From Gemmatimonadota bacterium (GTDB lineage Bacteria; Latescibacterota; UBA2968; UBA8231), in assembly GCA_002724215.1 (NCBI GenBank), contig PBOD01000119.1, forward strand, positions 1 through 52,396: 52,396 bases of DNA, written 5' to 3'. Below, in pieces: positions 37,029-43,799 of the stretch. Numbering within the stretch: position 1 is the first letter of the stretch; every line of letters begins with the position of its first letter. Both the position numbers and the translations under genes were made by a program. The notes under the pieces were generated by a model, which made no database searches, had not been told where the DNA came from, and was given only the letters and a program-made list of their open reading frames with translations.

Positions 37029-37796
37029 ATGTCGGGCGAATGGCAACTAGCGCTTGCGCAACAGACCGATCTCTCCATTGTCAGCGGCAGCAAAATAGCG
37101 CTGGCCGATGCCGTGCGCCGCGGTGCCGATTTGCGGCTTTATATGACTACCGACCGCTACGAGGAGACGATCTACTTCCAGCAGACCTGCGCCGGAGAAG
37201 GGGCTAATTGTGCCGGGTTGATGAGCCACCACCACGGCTACGTCCACCACGGCAACCGGGTTGAGCAGCCCAATCTCAGCATCTTCCGCTACGACACCTC
37301 CGGGGCCTTCGAACAGATTAAGTGGCTGTGGGGCGATATCGCGCTCGACGAGGGCCAGGCCTATCCCTACGGGATTTACAAGTGGTTCGTCTGCGACCGC
37401 TGGCGAGTGGTCTACGAGCACGACGCCGCAGGCAAAGCTATTGCCGGCGATCTCGACGAACTCAAGATGCTGGTGCGCGAGGGGCGAACGATACAAGTGG
37501 GCGTGCGGCAGTTGTTTGGGCTGGTAGAAGATGATCTGAGCGGTCCCGAGCACATTTCTTTTGCGGCCACCATGCAGCCGATGATCAGCGACGGGCAGGT
37601 GCAGTCCAATTGCGACCTGGTGGTGATCGGCGCGCCGAAATGGCCGATCGTCTGGCGCGACGGGGTGCACATTGCTGCGGTGAAGCCATCGACTTCCGGG
37701 GAACTTTTGTGCTTTGCCGCCGAGCCGGGGAAGATGCCCTTTACGCGATTGGAAAGGCGCCGGGCGATGCAGTGGCTGGTGGCGGAAATCGGGTGA
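37029..37796 (+). CDS. Hypothetical protein with histidine cluster
   Basis: A 255-residue protein of no family I recognise. It is predicted soluble and mostly beta, with many aromatic residues. A striking segment, SHHHGYVHHG (histidines at 67, 68, 69, 73 and 74), could bind a metal. Other blocks are RYEETIYFQQTC, FRYDTSGAFEQIKWLWGDIAL, PYGIYKWFVCDRWRVVYEHD and QLFGLVEDDLSGPEHISFAATMQP. I chose the ATG at 37029, two bases after the stop of the toroid-like gene; the longer frame upstream overlaps that gene. It forms a unit with the Gfo/Idh and toroid genes. Confidence 0.65.
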   Translation: MSGEWQLALAQQTDLSIVSGSKIALADAVRRGADLRLYMTTDRYEETIYFQQTCAGEGANCAGLMSHHHGYVHHGNRVEQPNLSIFRYDTSGAFEQIKWLWGDIALDEGQAYPYGIYKWFVCDRWRVVYEHDAAGKAIAGDLDELKMLVREGRTIQVGVRQLFGLVEDDLSGPEHISFAATMQPMISDGQVQSNCDLVVIGAPKWPIVWRDGVHIAAVKPSTSGELLCFAAEPGKMPFTRLERRRAMQWLVAEIG

Positions 37797-37809
37797 GCAG
37801 TGCGGTGTC

Positions 37810-37838
37810 TTGACATGCCTGGCGAGGACTTTTAGTTT
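37810..37838 (+). promoter_or_regulatory. Candidate promoter for the mgs-gmaS-mgd cluster
   Basis: A perfect TTGACA (37810-37815) is followed after 17 bases by TAGTTT (37833-37838), a weak -10. The 91-base gap before mgsA is the only real gap between the upstream trio and the methylamine cluster. A 6-bp inverted repeat (37822-37827 with 37843-37848) spans the -10 and could be part of control. Alternatively the cluster is read through from upstream. Confidence 0.4.
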
Positions 37839-37887
37839 CCCGCCTCGCTTATACATTTGTCCATCTTTGCGATCTAGTGGCGACCCC

Positions 37888-38790
37888 ATGTGTGGCATTA
37901 TCGGCCTCTATCTGAAAAAACCCGAACTGGCGGATGAAATCGGTGCCCTCTTCGCCGAAATGCTCATCTGCATGACCGGGCGCGGCCCCGACAGCGCGGG
38001 TTTTGCCCTCTATGGTAACGAGCCGCCGCAGGGCTATCTCAAAGTGACCCTGCGCCACGACGGGGACGGCTGCGACTGGGATGGGCTGGCGGCGCAGTTG
38101 GGCGCGCGCTTCGGTTGCGAACCCCGTCTCGAGATCAACGCCAATTACGCGGTGATCGCGGTGCGCGCCGACGCCGATGAGCTGGCCGCGGCCCTGTCGG
38201 GCCTGGATTCCGAACTGATGGTTATGAGCATTGGCCGCAGCATCGAGATCCTCAAGGAAATCGGCTCGCCCGAGTCGATCGTCGATCGCTTTGCAATCCG
38301 CGGCATGCGCGGCAGCCACATCATCGGCCACACGCGAATGGCGACGGAGAGCGCGGTGACCACCGACGGCTCACACCCCTTTTCCACCGGCATGGATCTG
38401 TGCCTGGTCCATAATGGTTCGCTGAGTAACCACAATAGGTTGCGCAACAAGCTCGAGCGCCAGGGGATCGAAATCCGCACCGAAAACGACTCCGAGGTAG
38501 CGGCCGGCTATTTGATGTGGCGGATGCAGGAAGGCGATACGCTGGAACGGGCCCTGGAGTCGGCGCTTAGCGACCTCGATGGCTTCTACACCTTTGCCAT
38601 TGGCACCGCCGATGGCTTTGCAGTACTGCGCGATCCCATCGCCTGCAAGCCGGCGGTGCTGGCTGAAACTGATGCCTATGTGGCGATGGCCAGCGAATTT
38701 CAGGCGCTGGCGGGATTGCCGGGTATCGACGACGCCGAGGTCTGGGAGCCGAAGCCGGCGCGCGTTTACACCTGGGGAGGGGCCAACTGA
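37888..38790 (+). CDS. mgsA: N-methylglutamate synthase subunit A, class II glutamine amidotransferase (GlxB/MgsA)
   Basis: A 300-residue class II amidotransferase domain whose nucleophile is Cys2, in MCGIIGLYLKKPELADEIG. The motifs TGRGPDSAGFALY, GHTRMATESAV and CLVHNGSLSNHNRLR are typical. As MgsA it would accept gamma-glutamylmethylamide in place of glutamine, releasing methylamine for N-methylglutamate formation by MgsC. The ATG at 37888 is required because the cysteine must be residue 2; longer upstream starts would bury it. A clear ribosome site is not visible. It heads eight co-oriented genes with little or no spacing. Confidence 0.87.
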   Translation: MCGIIGLYLKKPELADEIGALFAEMLICMTGRGPDSAGFALYGNEPPQGYLKVTLRHDGDGCDWDGLAAQLGARFGCEPRLEINANYAVIAVRADADELAAALSGLDSELMVMSIGRSIEILKEIGSPESIVDRFAIRGMRGSHIIGHTRMATESAVTTDGSHPFSTGMDLCLVHNGSLSNHNRLRNKLERQGIEIRTENDSEVAAGYLMWRMQEGDTLERALESALSDLDGFYTFAIGTADGFAVLRDPIACKPAVLAETDAYVAMASEFQALAGLPGIDDAEVWEPKPARVYTWGGAN

Positions 38791-38791
38791 A

Positions 38792-39490
38792 ATGGCGGAT
38801 GGGGCGATAGTCTACGATCTGGCGGCGGAGCCCTTGCGCACGTTGAATCAGAGGTTGCACCATTTAACCGCAGAGACCGCCAAAACGCCCTGGCGGGTCG
38901 TCCACCCCCGCGGAGCGCACGCGGTGGCGGCCGGGGTCGATGTCGCAGTGAAAATCGATATCGAAGGCCACTGCGGTTATTACTGCGCTGGCATGAACCA
39001 GCGCGCCGAGATCACCGTACATGGGATGGTTGGGGTCGGGGTCGCTGAGAATATGATGTCGGGACTGGTGCGGGTGAAGGGTCACGCCAGCCAGAGCGCC
39101 GGCGCCACCGCCCATGGCGGTCTATTAGTCATTGAAGGCGATGCTTCGAGCCGCTGCGGGATTTCGATGAAGGGCATCGATATAGTGGTGCACGGCTCGG
39201 TCGGCCACATGAGCGGTTTTATGGCCCAGGCCGGGCGCATGGTCGTGTGCGGCGATGCTGACGAGGCACTCGGCGACTCGCTCTACGAGGCGCAGATTTT
39301 CGTGCGCGGGCAGGTCAAAGAACTGGGTGCCGACTGCGTCGAGAAGGAACTGCGCGATGAACACCGCGCGGCGCTGGCCGAGCTATTGGAGCGGGGAGAG
39401 GTGCGCGGGGCCAAGCCCGAAGAGTTTCGCCGCTACGGCTCGGCGCGGCAGCTGTATAATTTCAATGTAGACAACGCCTCCAGATATTGA
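38792..39490 (+). CDS. mgsB: N-methylglutamate synthase subunit B, GXGXG beta-helix domain (GlxC/MgsB)
   Basis: A 232-residue protein of the GltB C-terminal (GXGXG) beta-helix type. Repeating short strands with glycines read EITVHGMVGVGVAENMMSG, VRVKGHASQSAGATAHGG, GDASSRCGISMKGIDIVVHG, then GSVGHMSGFMAQAGRMVVCGDADEALGDS. It is the structural subunit of glutamate-synthase-like complexes. I used the ATG at 38792, one base past the mgsA stop; longer frames lie inside mgsA. As a separate gene between an amidotransferase and an FMN domain it is diagnostic of GlxBCD/MgsABC. Confidence 0.87.
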   Translation: MADGAIVYDLAAEPLRTLNQRLHHLTAETAKTPWRVVHPRGAHAVAAGVDVAVKIDIEGHCGYYCAGMNQRAEITVHGMVGVGVAENMMSGLVRVKGHASQSAGATAHGGLLVIEGDASSRCGISMKGIDIVVHGSVGHMSGFMAQAGRMVVCGDADEALGDSLYEAQIFVRGQVKELGADCVEKELRDEHRAALAELLERGEVRGAKPEEFRRYGSARQLYNFNVDNASRY

Positions 39491-39492
39491 CG

Positions 39493-40815
39493 ATGAATCA
39501 GGACCACTACCCGCAAGGCCTGCGCGAATCGGCCACCTTCGACCGCAATGTGATCCACGAGATCCAGCGCGCCGCCCGCACCGGGATCTACGATATCCGC
39601 GGCTGGGGCGCCAAGCGCAGCGTGCCGCATTTCGACGACCTGGTCTTTCTCGGTGCCAGCATGTCGCGCTACCCGCTCGAGGGCTATCGCGAGCGCTGCG
39701 ACACGGATGTGGTGCTGGGTACGCGCTATGCCGAGAAGCCCATCCACCTCGATATCCCGATCACCATCGCCGGGATGAGTTTCGGCTCGCTGTCGGCGCA
39801 GGCCAAGGAGGCCTTGGGCCGCGGTGCCAGCGAGGTGGGCAGCAGCACGACTACGGGCGACGGCGGCATGACCCCGGAGGAGCGCGGGCAGTCGCAGACG
39901 CTGGTCTACCAGTTGTTGCCCTCGCGCTACGGCATGAATCCCGACGACTTGCGCAAGGCCGACGCGATCGAGGTCGTGCTGGGCCAGGGTGCCAAGCCCG
40001 GCGGCGGTGGGATGCTGCTGGGCCAGAAGATCTCCGATCGCGTCGCCCAGATGCGCACCCTGCCGGGAGATATCGATCAGCGCTCGGCCTGCCGCCACCC
40101 CGACTGGACTGGTCCCGACGATCTGGCAATCAAGATCTGCGAATTGCGCGAGATCACCGACTGGCAGGTGCCGATATATGTCAAGATTGGCGCTACCCGC
40201 ACGTATTACGACACCTTATTGGCGATCAAGGCCGGCGCCGACGTGGTGGTCCTCGACGGCATGCAGGGCGGCACCGGCGCGACGCAGGACGTCTTTATCG
40301 AGCACGTCGGTATTCCCACCCTGCCGGCTTTGCGCCAGGCGGTGGAAGCCCTCGATGAGTTGGAGATGCACCGCAAGGTGCAGTTGATCGTCTCCGGCGG
40401 TATTCGCTCCGGCGCCGACGTGGCCAAGGCGCTGGCAATGGGCGCCGACGCCTGCTCGATCGGCACCGCGGCGCTGATCGCGCTGGGCGACAACAATCCC
40501 GCCCTCGACGACGAGTACCGCAAGCTCGGCTCGGCGGCCGGTTTTTACGACGACTTTCAGGACGGGCAGGATCCGGCCGGCATCTCGACCCAGGACGAGG
40601 CTCTGGCGCGGCGGCTGGACCCGGTCGTCGGCGGCCGACAATTGGCCAACTACCTGCGGGTGATGACGCTGGAGTGCCAGACCATCGCCCGGGCCTGCGG
40701 CAAGTCGCACGTACACAATCTCGAGCCGGAGGATCTGGCGGCGTTGACGGTGGAGTCGGCGGCGATGGCCAAGATCCCGCTGGCAGGAACGAATTGGATC
40801 CCCGGTAACACCTAA
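39493..40815 (+). CDS. mgsC: N-methylglutamate synthase subunit C, FMN-dependent glutamate synthase domain (GlxD/MgsC)
   Basis: A 440-residue TIM-barrel glutamate-synthase domain, with SFGSLSAQAKEALGRGASEVG, GEGG-like TGDGGM, GQGAKPGGGGMLLGQK and VVLDGMQGGTGATQDVF, plus the FMN-phosphate region SGGIRSGADVAKALAMGADACSIGTAALIALG. It should transfer methylamine to 2-oxoglutarate, giving N-methylglutamate. The cysteine group that binds the [3Fe-4S] cluster in GltB is not visible before GISTQDE. ATG at 39493 was preferred to TTG at 39487, which overlaps mgsB. It is two bases from mgsB. Confidence 0.87.
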   Translation: MNQDHYPQGLRESATFDRNVIHEIQRAARTGIYDIRGWGAKRSVPHFDDLVFLGASMSRYPLEGYRERCDTDVVLGTRYAEKPIHLDIPITIAGMSFGSLSAQAKEALGRGASEVGSSTTTGDGGMTPEERGQSQTLVYQLLPSRYGMNPDDLRKADAIEVVLGQGAKPGGGGMLLGQKISDRVAQMRTLPGDIDQRSACRHPDWTGPDDLAIKICELREITDWQVPIYVKIGATRTYYDTLLAIKAGADVVVLDGMQGGTGATQDVFIEHVGIPTLPALRQAVEALDELEMHRKVQLIVSGGIRSGADVAKALAMGADACSIGTAALIALGDNNPALDDEYRKLGSAAGFYDDFQDGQDPAGISTQDEALARRLDPVVGGRQLANYLRVMTLECQTIARACGKSHVHNLEPEDLAALTVESAAMAKIPLAGTNWIPGNT

Positions 40816-40829
40816 CAAGGAGGCCCGTT

Positions 40830-42188
40830 ATGGCCAGTCGCGCAGCAGTCAAAAAACGCCTCAGGGCGGAGGGCATAGAATTCCTCCTCGTGCAGTTTGT
40901 CGATGTCACCGGTTCGGCCAAGGTCAAGATGGTGCCGGTCTCGGCGTTGGATGACGCGGTCGATGAAGGCGCCGGTTTCGCCGGTGCGGCGGTCTGGGGC
41001 TCCGGTCAGGGGCCGCACTCGCACGACATGCTGGCGAGAATCGACCTCGACTCCTATTCGCGCCTGGCCTGGCAGCCCAATACGGTGCGCTTCGCCGGCG
41101 ATCTCTTCGTCGACGACGAGTCCTATCCCTATTGTGTGCGCACTAATCTCAAAAGGGTGTTGGCCGAGGCTAAGGCGCAGGGCTATATCTTCAACGTGGG
41201 CATGGAACCAGAACACTTTCTGGTCTCGCGCGGCGAAGACGGATCGATCCGGCCGTGGGATCCCGATGGCGTCGATGCTCTGGCCAAGCCCTGCTACGAC
41301 TACCGCTCGATGTCGCCGGCCATGGCCTATTTGCAGGATTTGACCTTGGCGCTCAACGCGCTCGACTACGGGGTTTACCAGTGCGACCACGAGGACGGCA
41401 ACGGTCAGTACGAGGTCAACTTCGACTACGCCGATGCGCTGACGACCTCCGATCGCATCATCTTCTTCAAGATGGCGACTTCGCAGATCGCCAAGAAATA
41501 CGGCGCTATCGCCACGCATATGCCCAAGCCCTTCGCCGACCGCACCGGCAGCGGCCTGCACGCACACTTCCATCTCGCCGCTGCCCGGTCTGGCAAGAAT
41601 CTCTTTATCGATAACAAAGACGAGCGCGGCCTGGGCTGCTCGGAACTGGCCTATCACTTTATCGGCGGCATCATGCACCACGCCCGCGCGCTGTGCGCCA
41701 TTACCAGCCCGACGGTCAACTGCTACAAGCGCCTGCAACTGGGCGAGGGACTCTACTCGAGCCGTTCGGGTTTCACTTGGACTCCGGCGTTTATCACCTA
41801 CGGCGACAACAACCGCACCCAGATGATCCGCACCGCTGGTCCGGGGCACTTCGAGGATCGCGCCTTTAGCGCCGCGGCCAATCCCTACCTGGCGCTGGCC
41901 GCCTATTTGACCGCCGGGCTCGACGGGGTCAAGCGTGGGCTGGAGCCGGGCGAGCCGAATCTGGGCAATATGTACGAGCGCCCGGCCGCAGAGATCGCCA
42001 AGGCCGGGATCAAAGTCCTGCCGCAGTCGCTCAGCGAGGCGCTCGAAGAATTGCGCCAGGACGAGCTGGTGCAGTCGGCGCTGGGTCCGATAGCCGAGGA
42101 GTTCATCGCGATGAAGGCCAACGAGTGGGCCGAGTACGACCGTCAGGTCAGCCGCTGGGAGGTCGACCAGTATCTGACCTCGCTCTGA
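40830..42188 (+). CDS. gmaS: Gamma-glutamylmethylamide synthetase (glutamine synthetase type III-like)
   Basis: A 452-residue glutamine-synthetase superfamily enzyme. Motifs include the N-terminal beta-grasp VQFVDVTGSAKVKMVP, the metal/glutamate motif MEPEHFLVS, the glutamate- and ATP-site segment NGQYEVNF, SGLHAHFHL, the SPTVNCYKRL loop and the RTAGPGHFEDRAF region. It is clearly the short type III/GlnT form rather than the housekeeping GlnA. Between mgsABC and mgdABCD it is best read as GmaS, which makes gamma-glutamylmethylamide from methylamine, glutamate and ATP. A strong AAGGAGG precedes the ATG by seven bases. Use of ammonia instead of methylamine cannot be excluded from sequence. Confidence 0.88.
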   Translation: MASRAAVKKRLRAEGIEFLLVQFVDVTGSAKVKMVPVSALDDAVDEGAGFAGAAVWGSGQGPHSHDMLARIDLDSYSRLAWQPNTVRFAGDLFVDDESYPYCVRTNLKRVLAEAKAQGYIFNVGMEPEHFLVSRGEDGSIRPWDPDGVDALAKPCYDYRSMSPAMAYLQDLTLALNALDYGVYQCDHEDGNGQYEVNFDYADALTTSDRIIFFKMATSQIAKKYGAIATHMPKPFADRTGSGLHAHFHLAAARSGKNLFIDNKDERGLGCSELAYHFIGGIMHHARALCAITSPTVNCYKRLQLGEGLYSSRSGFTWTPAFITYGDNNRTQMIRTAGPGHFEDRAFSAAANPYLALAAYLTAGLDGVKRGLEPGEPNLGNMYERPAAEIAKAGIKVLPQSLSEALEELRQDELVQSALGPIAEEFIAMKANEWAEYDRQVSRWEVDQYLTSL

Positions 42189-42191
42189 TCC

Positions 42192-43436
42192 ATGCCCTAC
42201 CGGCTGCTCAAATTCGGGCTCGAGCGGGCGTATTCGGCGCCGCGGATGTTCCGCTCGCCTCCAACGCTCCGCGATAGCTACGACGTGGTGATTATCGGCG
42301 GCGGCGGCCACGGGCTGGCCGCCGCCCACTATTTGGCCCACGAGCACGGCATCCGCGACGTAGCGGTGCTGGAGCAGCGCTATATCGGCCACGGTGGCAC
42401 CGGCCGCAACACCGCGATCATCCGCTCGAATTATCTAACCGAAGAAGGGGCGCGTTTTTACGAGTTTAGCGTCGATCTTTACCGCGATCTCTCTCGTGCG
42501 CTCGACTTCAATCTGTTCTACTCCGAGCGCGGCCATTTCACTCTGGCCCACACTCCGGCGTCGCTGCGCACCCAGCGCTGGCGCGCCGAGGTCAATAAGC
42601 ATCTCGGCATCGATTCCGAGGTGGTAGATCCCGCGTTTATAAAAGAGACCATTCCCGAGATCGATCTGACCTGTGGCGGCCATCAGCCGCCCATTGTTGG
42701 CGCCCTCTATCATCCGCCGGGGGCGATCGCCCGCCACGATGCGGTGGCCTGGGCCTACGCGCGCGGTGCCGATCAGGGCGGCGTCGAGATCCACCAGCAG
42801 ACGTCGGTGACCGGGATCGAGATCGCCGACGGCAAGGTTGCGGGGGTACACACCGATCGCGGTTTTATAAAAACGCGCAAAGTGCTATCGGCGGTGGCGG
42901 GTTGGACCCCGCAGATTCAGCGCATGGTGGGGCTGCGCACGCCGCTGACGGTGCATCCGCTGCAGGCGCTGGTGACCGAGCCGTACAAGCCATGGCTCGA
43001 TGCAATCGTGGTGTCGGCGAGTTTGCACACTTATGTCAGCCAATCGTCGCGCGGCGAACTGGTGGCGGGCGCCAGTCTGGATCCCTACGAGTTGACTTCG
43101 ATGCGTTCGACGCTCGATTTTGCCGAGGGCTTGGCCGGCCATATGATGGATTTGTTTCCCTTTCTCGGGCATGTGAATGTGCTGCGGCAGTGGGCGGGGT
43201 TGTGCGATATGACGCCGGATTTTTCGCCGATTATGGGCACGACGCCCGTTGGGGGTTTTTATATTGACGCGGGGTGGGGGACGTGGGGGTTTAAGGCGTC
43301 GCCGGTTTGCGGTTATACTATGGCACACACCGTGGCGACGGGGGAGGATCACGAGTTGATCCGGGCTTTTAATCTTGCGCGGTTTGGGGGGTTTGAGTTG
43401 GTGGGGGAGAAGGGGGCGGCTTCGGTTGGGCACTGA
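42192..43436 (+). CDS. mgdA: N-methylglutamate dehydrogenase subunit A (sarcosine oxidase beta-like)
   Basis: A 414-residue FAD-dependent amine oxidoreductase of the DAO/SoxB family. The dinucleotide fold is DVVIIGGGGHGLAAAHYLA (36-45 for the glycine box). RNTAIIRSNYLTEEGARFYEFSVDLYRDL and LVTEPYKPWL follow, with the C-terminal FAD segment MTPDFSPIMGTTPVGGFYIDAGWGTWGFKASP. It probably holds the active site that oxidises the N-methyl group of N-methylglutamate. It starts three bases after gmaS. A 105-base gap with a large hairpin separates it from mgdB, unusual in an otherwise tight cluster. A heterotetrameric sarcosine oxidase is the main alternative identity. Confidence 0.87.
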   Translation: MPYRLLKFGLERAYSAPRMFRSPPTLRDSYDVVIIGGGGHGLAAAHYLAHEHGIRDVAVLEQRYIGHGGTGRNTAIIRSNYLTEEGARFYEFSVDLYRDLSRALDFNLFYSERGHFTLAHTPASLRTQRWRAEVNKHLGIDSEVVDPAFIKETIPEIDLTCGGHQPPIVGALYHPPGAIARHDAVAWAYARGADQGGVEIHQQTSVTGIEIADGKVAGVHTDRGFIKTRKVLSAVAGWTPQIQRMVGLRTPLTVHPLQALVTEPYKPWLDAIVVSASLHTYVSQSSRGELVAGASLDPYELTSMRSTLDFAEGLAGHMMDLFPFLGHVNVLRQWAGLCDMTPDFSPIMGTTPVGGFYIDAGWGTWGFKASPVCGYTMAHTVATGEDHELIRAFNLARFGGFELVGEKGAASVGH

Positions 43437-43450
43437 TGCTGCGTGCGTAC

Positions 43451-43500
43451 GGTCGAGTCGAGGGGGCACAACCGTTACAGTGTGCCCTCTCGACTCGACC
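43451..43500 (+). repeat. 20-bp-stem hairpin between mgdA and mgdB
   Basis: Two 20-base arms (43451-43470 and 43481-43500) are complementary over their whole length with a single G-U pair and enclose a 10-base loop. No T-tract follows on either strand, so it is not a standard terminator. In RNA it would be very stable and sits just before a gene with a TTG start. It may set the ratio of mgd subunits through RNA processing or stability, or be one copy of a dispersed palindromic repeat. Confidence 0.85.
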
Positions 43501-43541
43501 TCGGCGACTTCAGTGGAATGGGTTGATAAAAAGGGTGAATA

Positions 43542-43799
43542 TTGAAGGTTCTTACTTGTCCGATTAACGGCACGCGGCCGATACAGGAGTTTACCTACGG
43601 CGGCGAGGTGCGCGAGATGCCGGATCCGCAAGGGGCGGATGACGCGCAGTGGGCGGACTATGTCTTCAATCGCAGTGGCGAGCCGGGGGTGCAGCGGGAG
43701 TGGTGGTTCCACATCGCCAGCAATACCTGGTTTGTCGCCGAGCGCGACACGCTGACGGATGAGTTCGTGCGGACCTATTTGTGGGGGGAAGAAGCGTGA
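43542..43799 (+). CDS. mgdB: N-methylglutamate dehydrogenase subunit B (sarcosine oxidase delta-like)
   Basis: An 85-residue SoxD-family protein with CPINGTRPIQEFTYGGEVREMPDP, VQREWWFHIASNTWFVAERDT and a YLWGEE end. Sarcosine-oxidase delta binds zinc with a C-x-x-C pair and an H-x-x-x-C pair; here the second residue of each pair is Asn (N9, and N in HIASN), so the zinc site looks lost. The start is TTG at 43542, seven bases behind an AAAAAGGG run; no ATG or GTG fits better. It is the first gene after the intergenic hairpin and overlaps mgdC by four bases. Confidence 0.83.
   Translation: MKVLTCPINGTRPIQEFTYGGEVREMPDPQGADDAQWADYVFNRSGEPGVQREWWFHIASNTWFVAERDTLTDEFVRTYLWGEEA

Noticed and set aside
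43451-43500. The mgd hairpin as an ordinary Rho-independent terminator
   Set aside because: No T-run follows the stem on either strand, and a terminator here would silence three subunits of the same enzyme.
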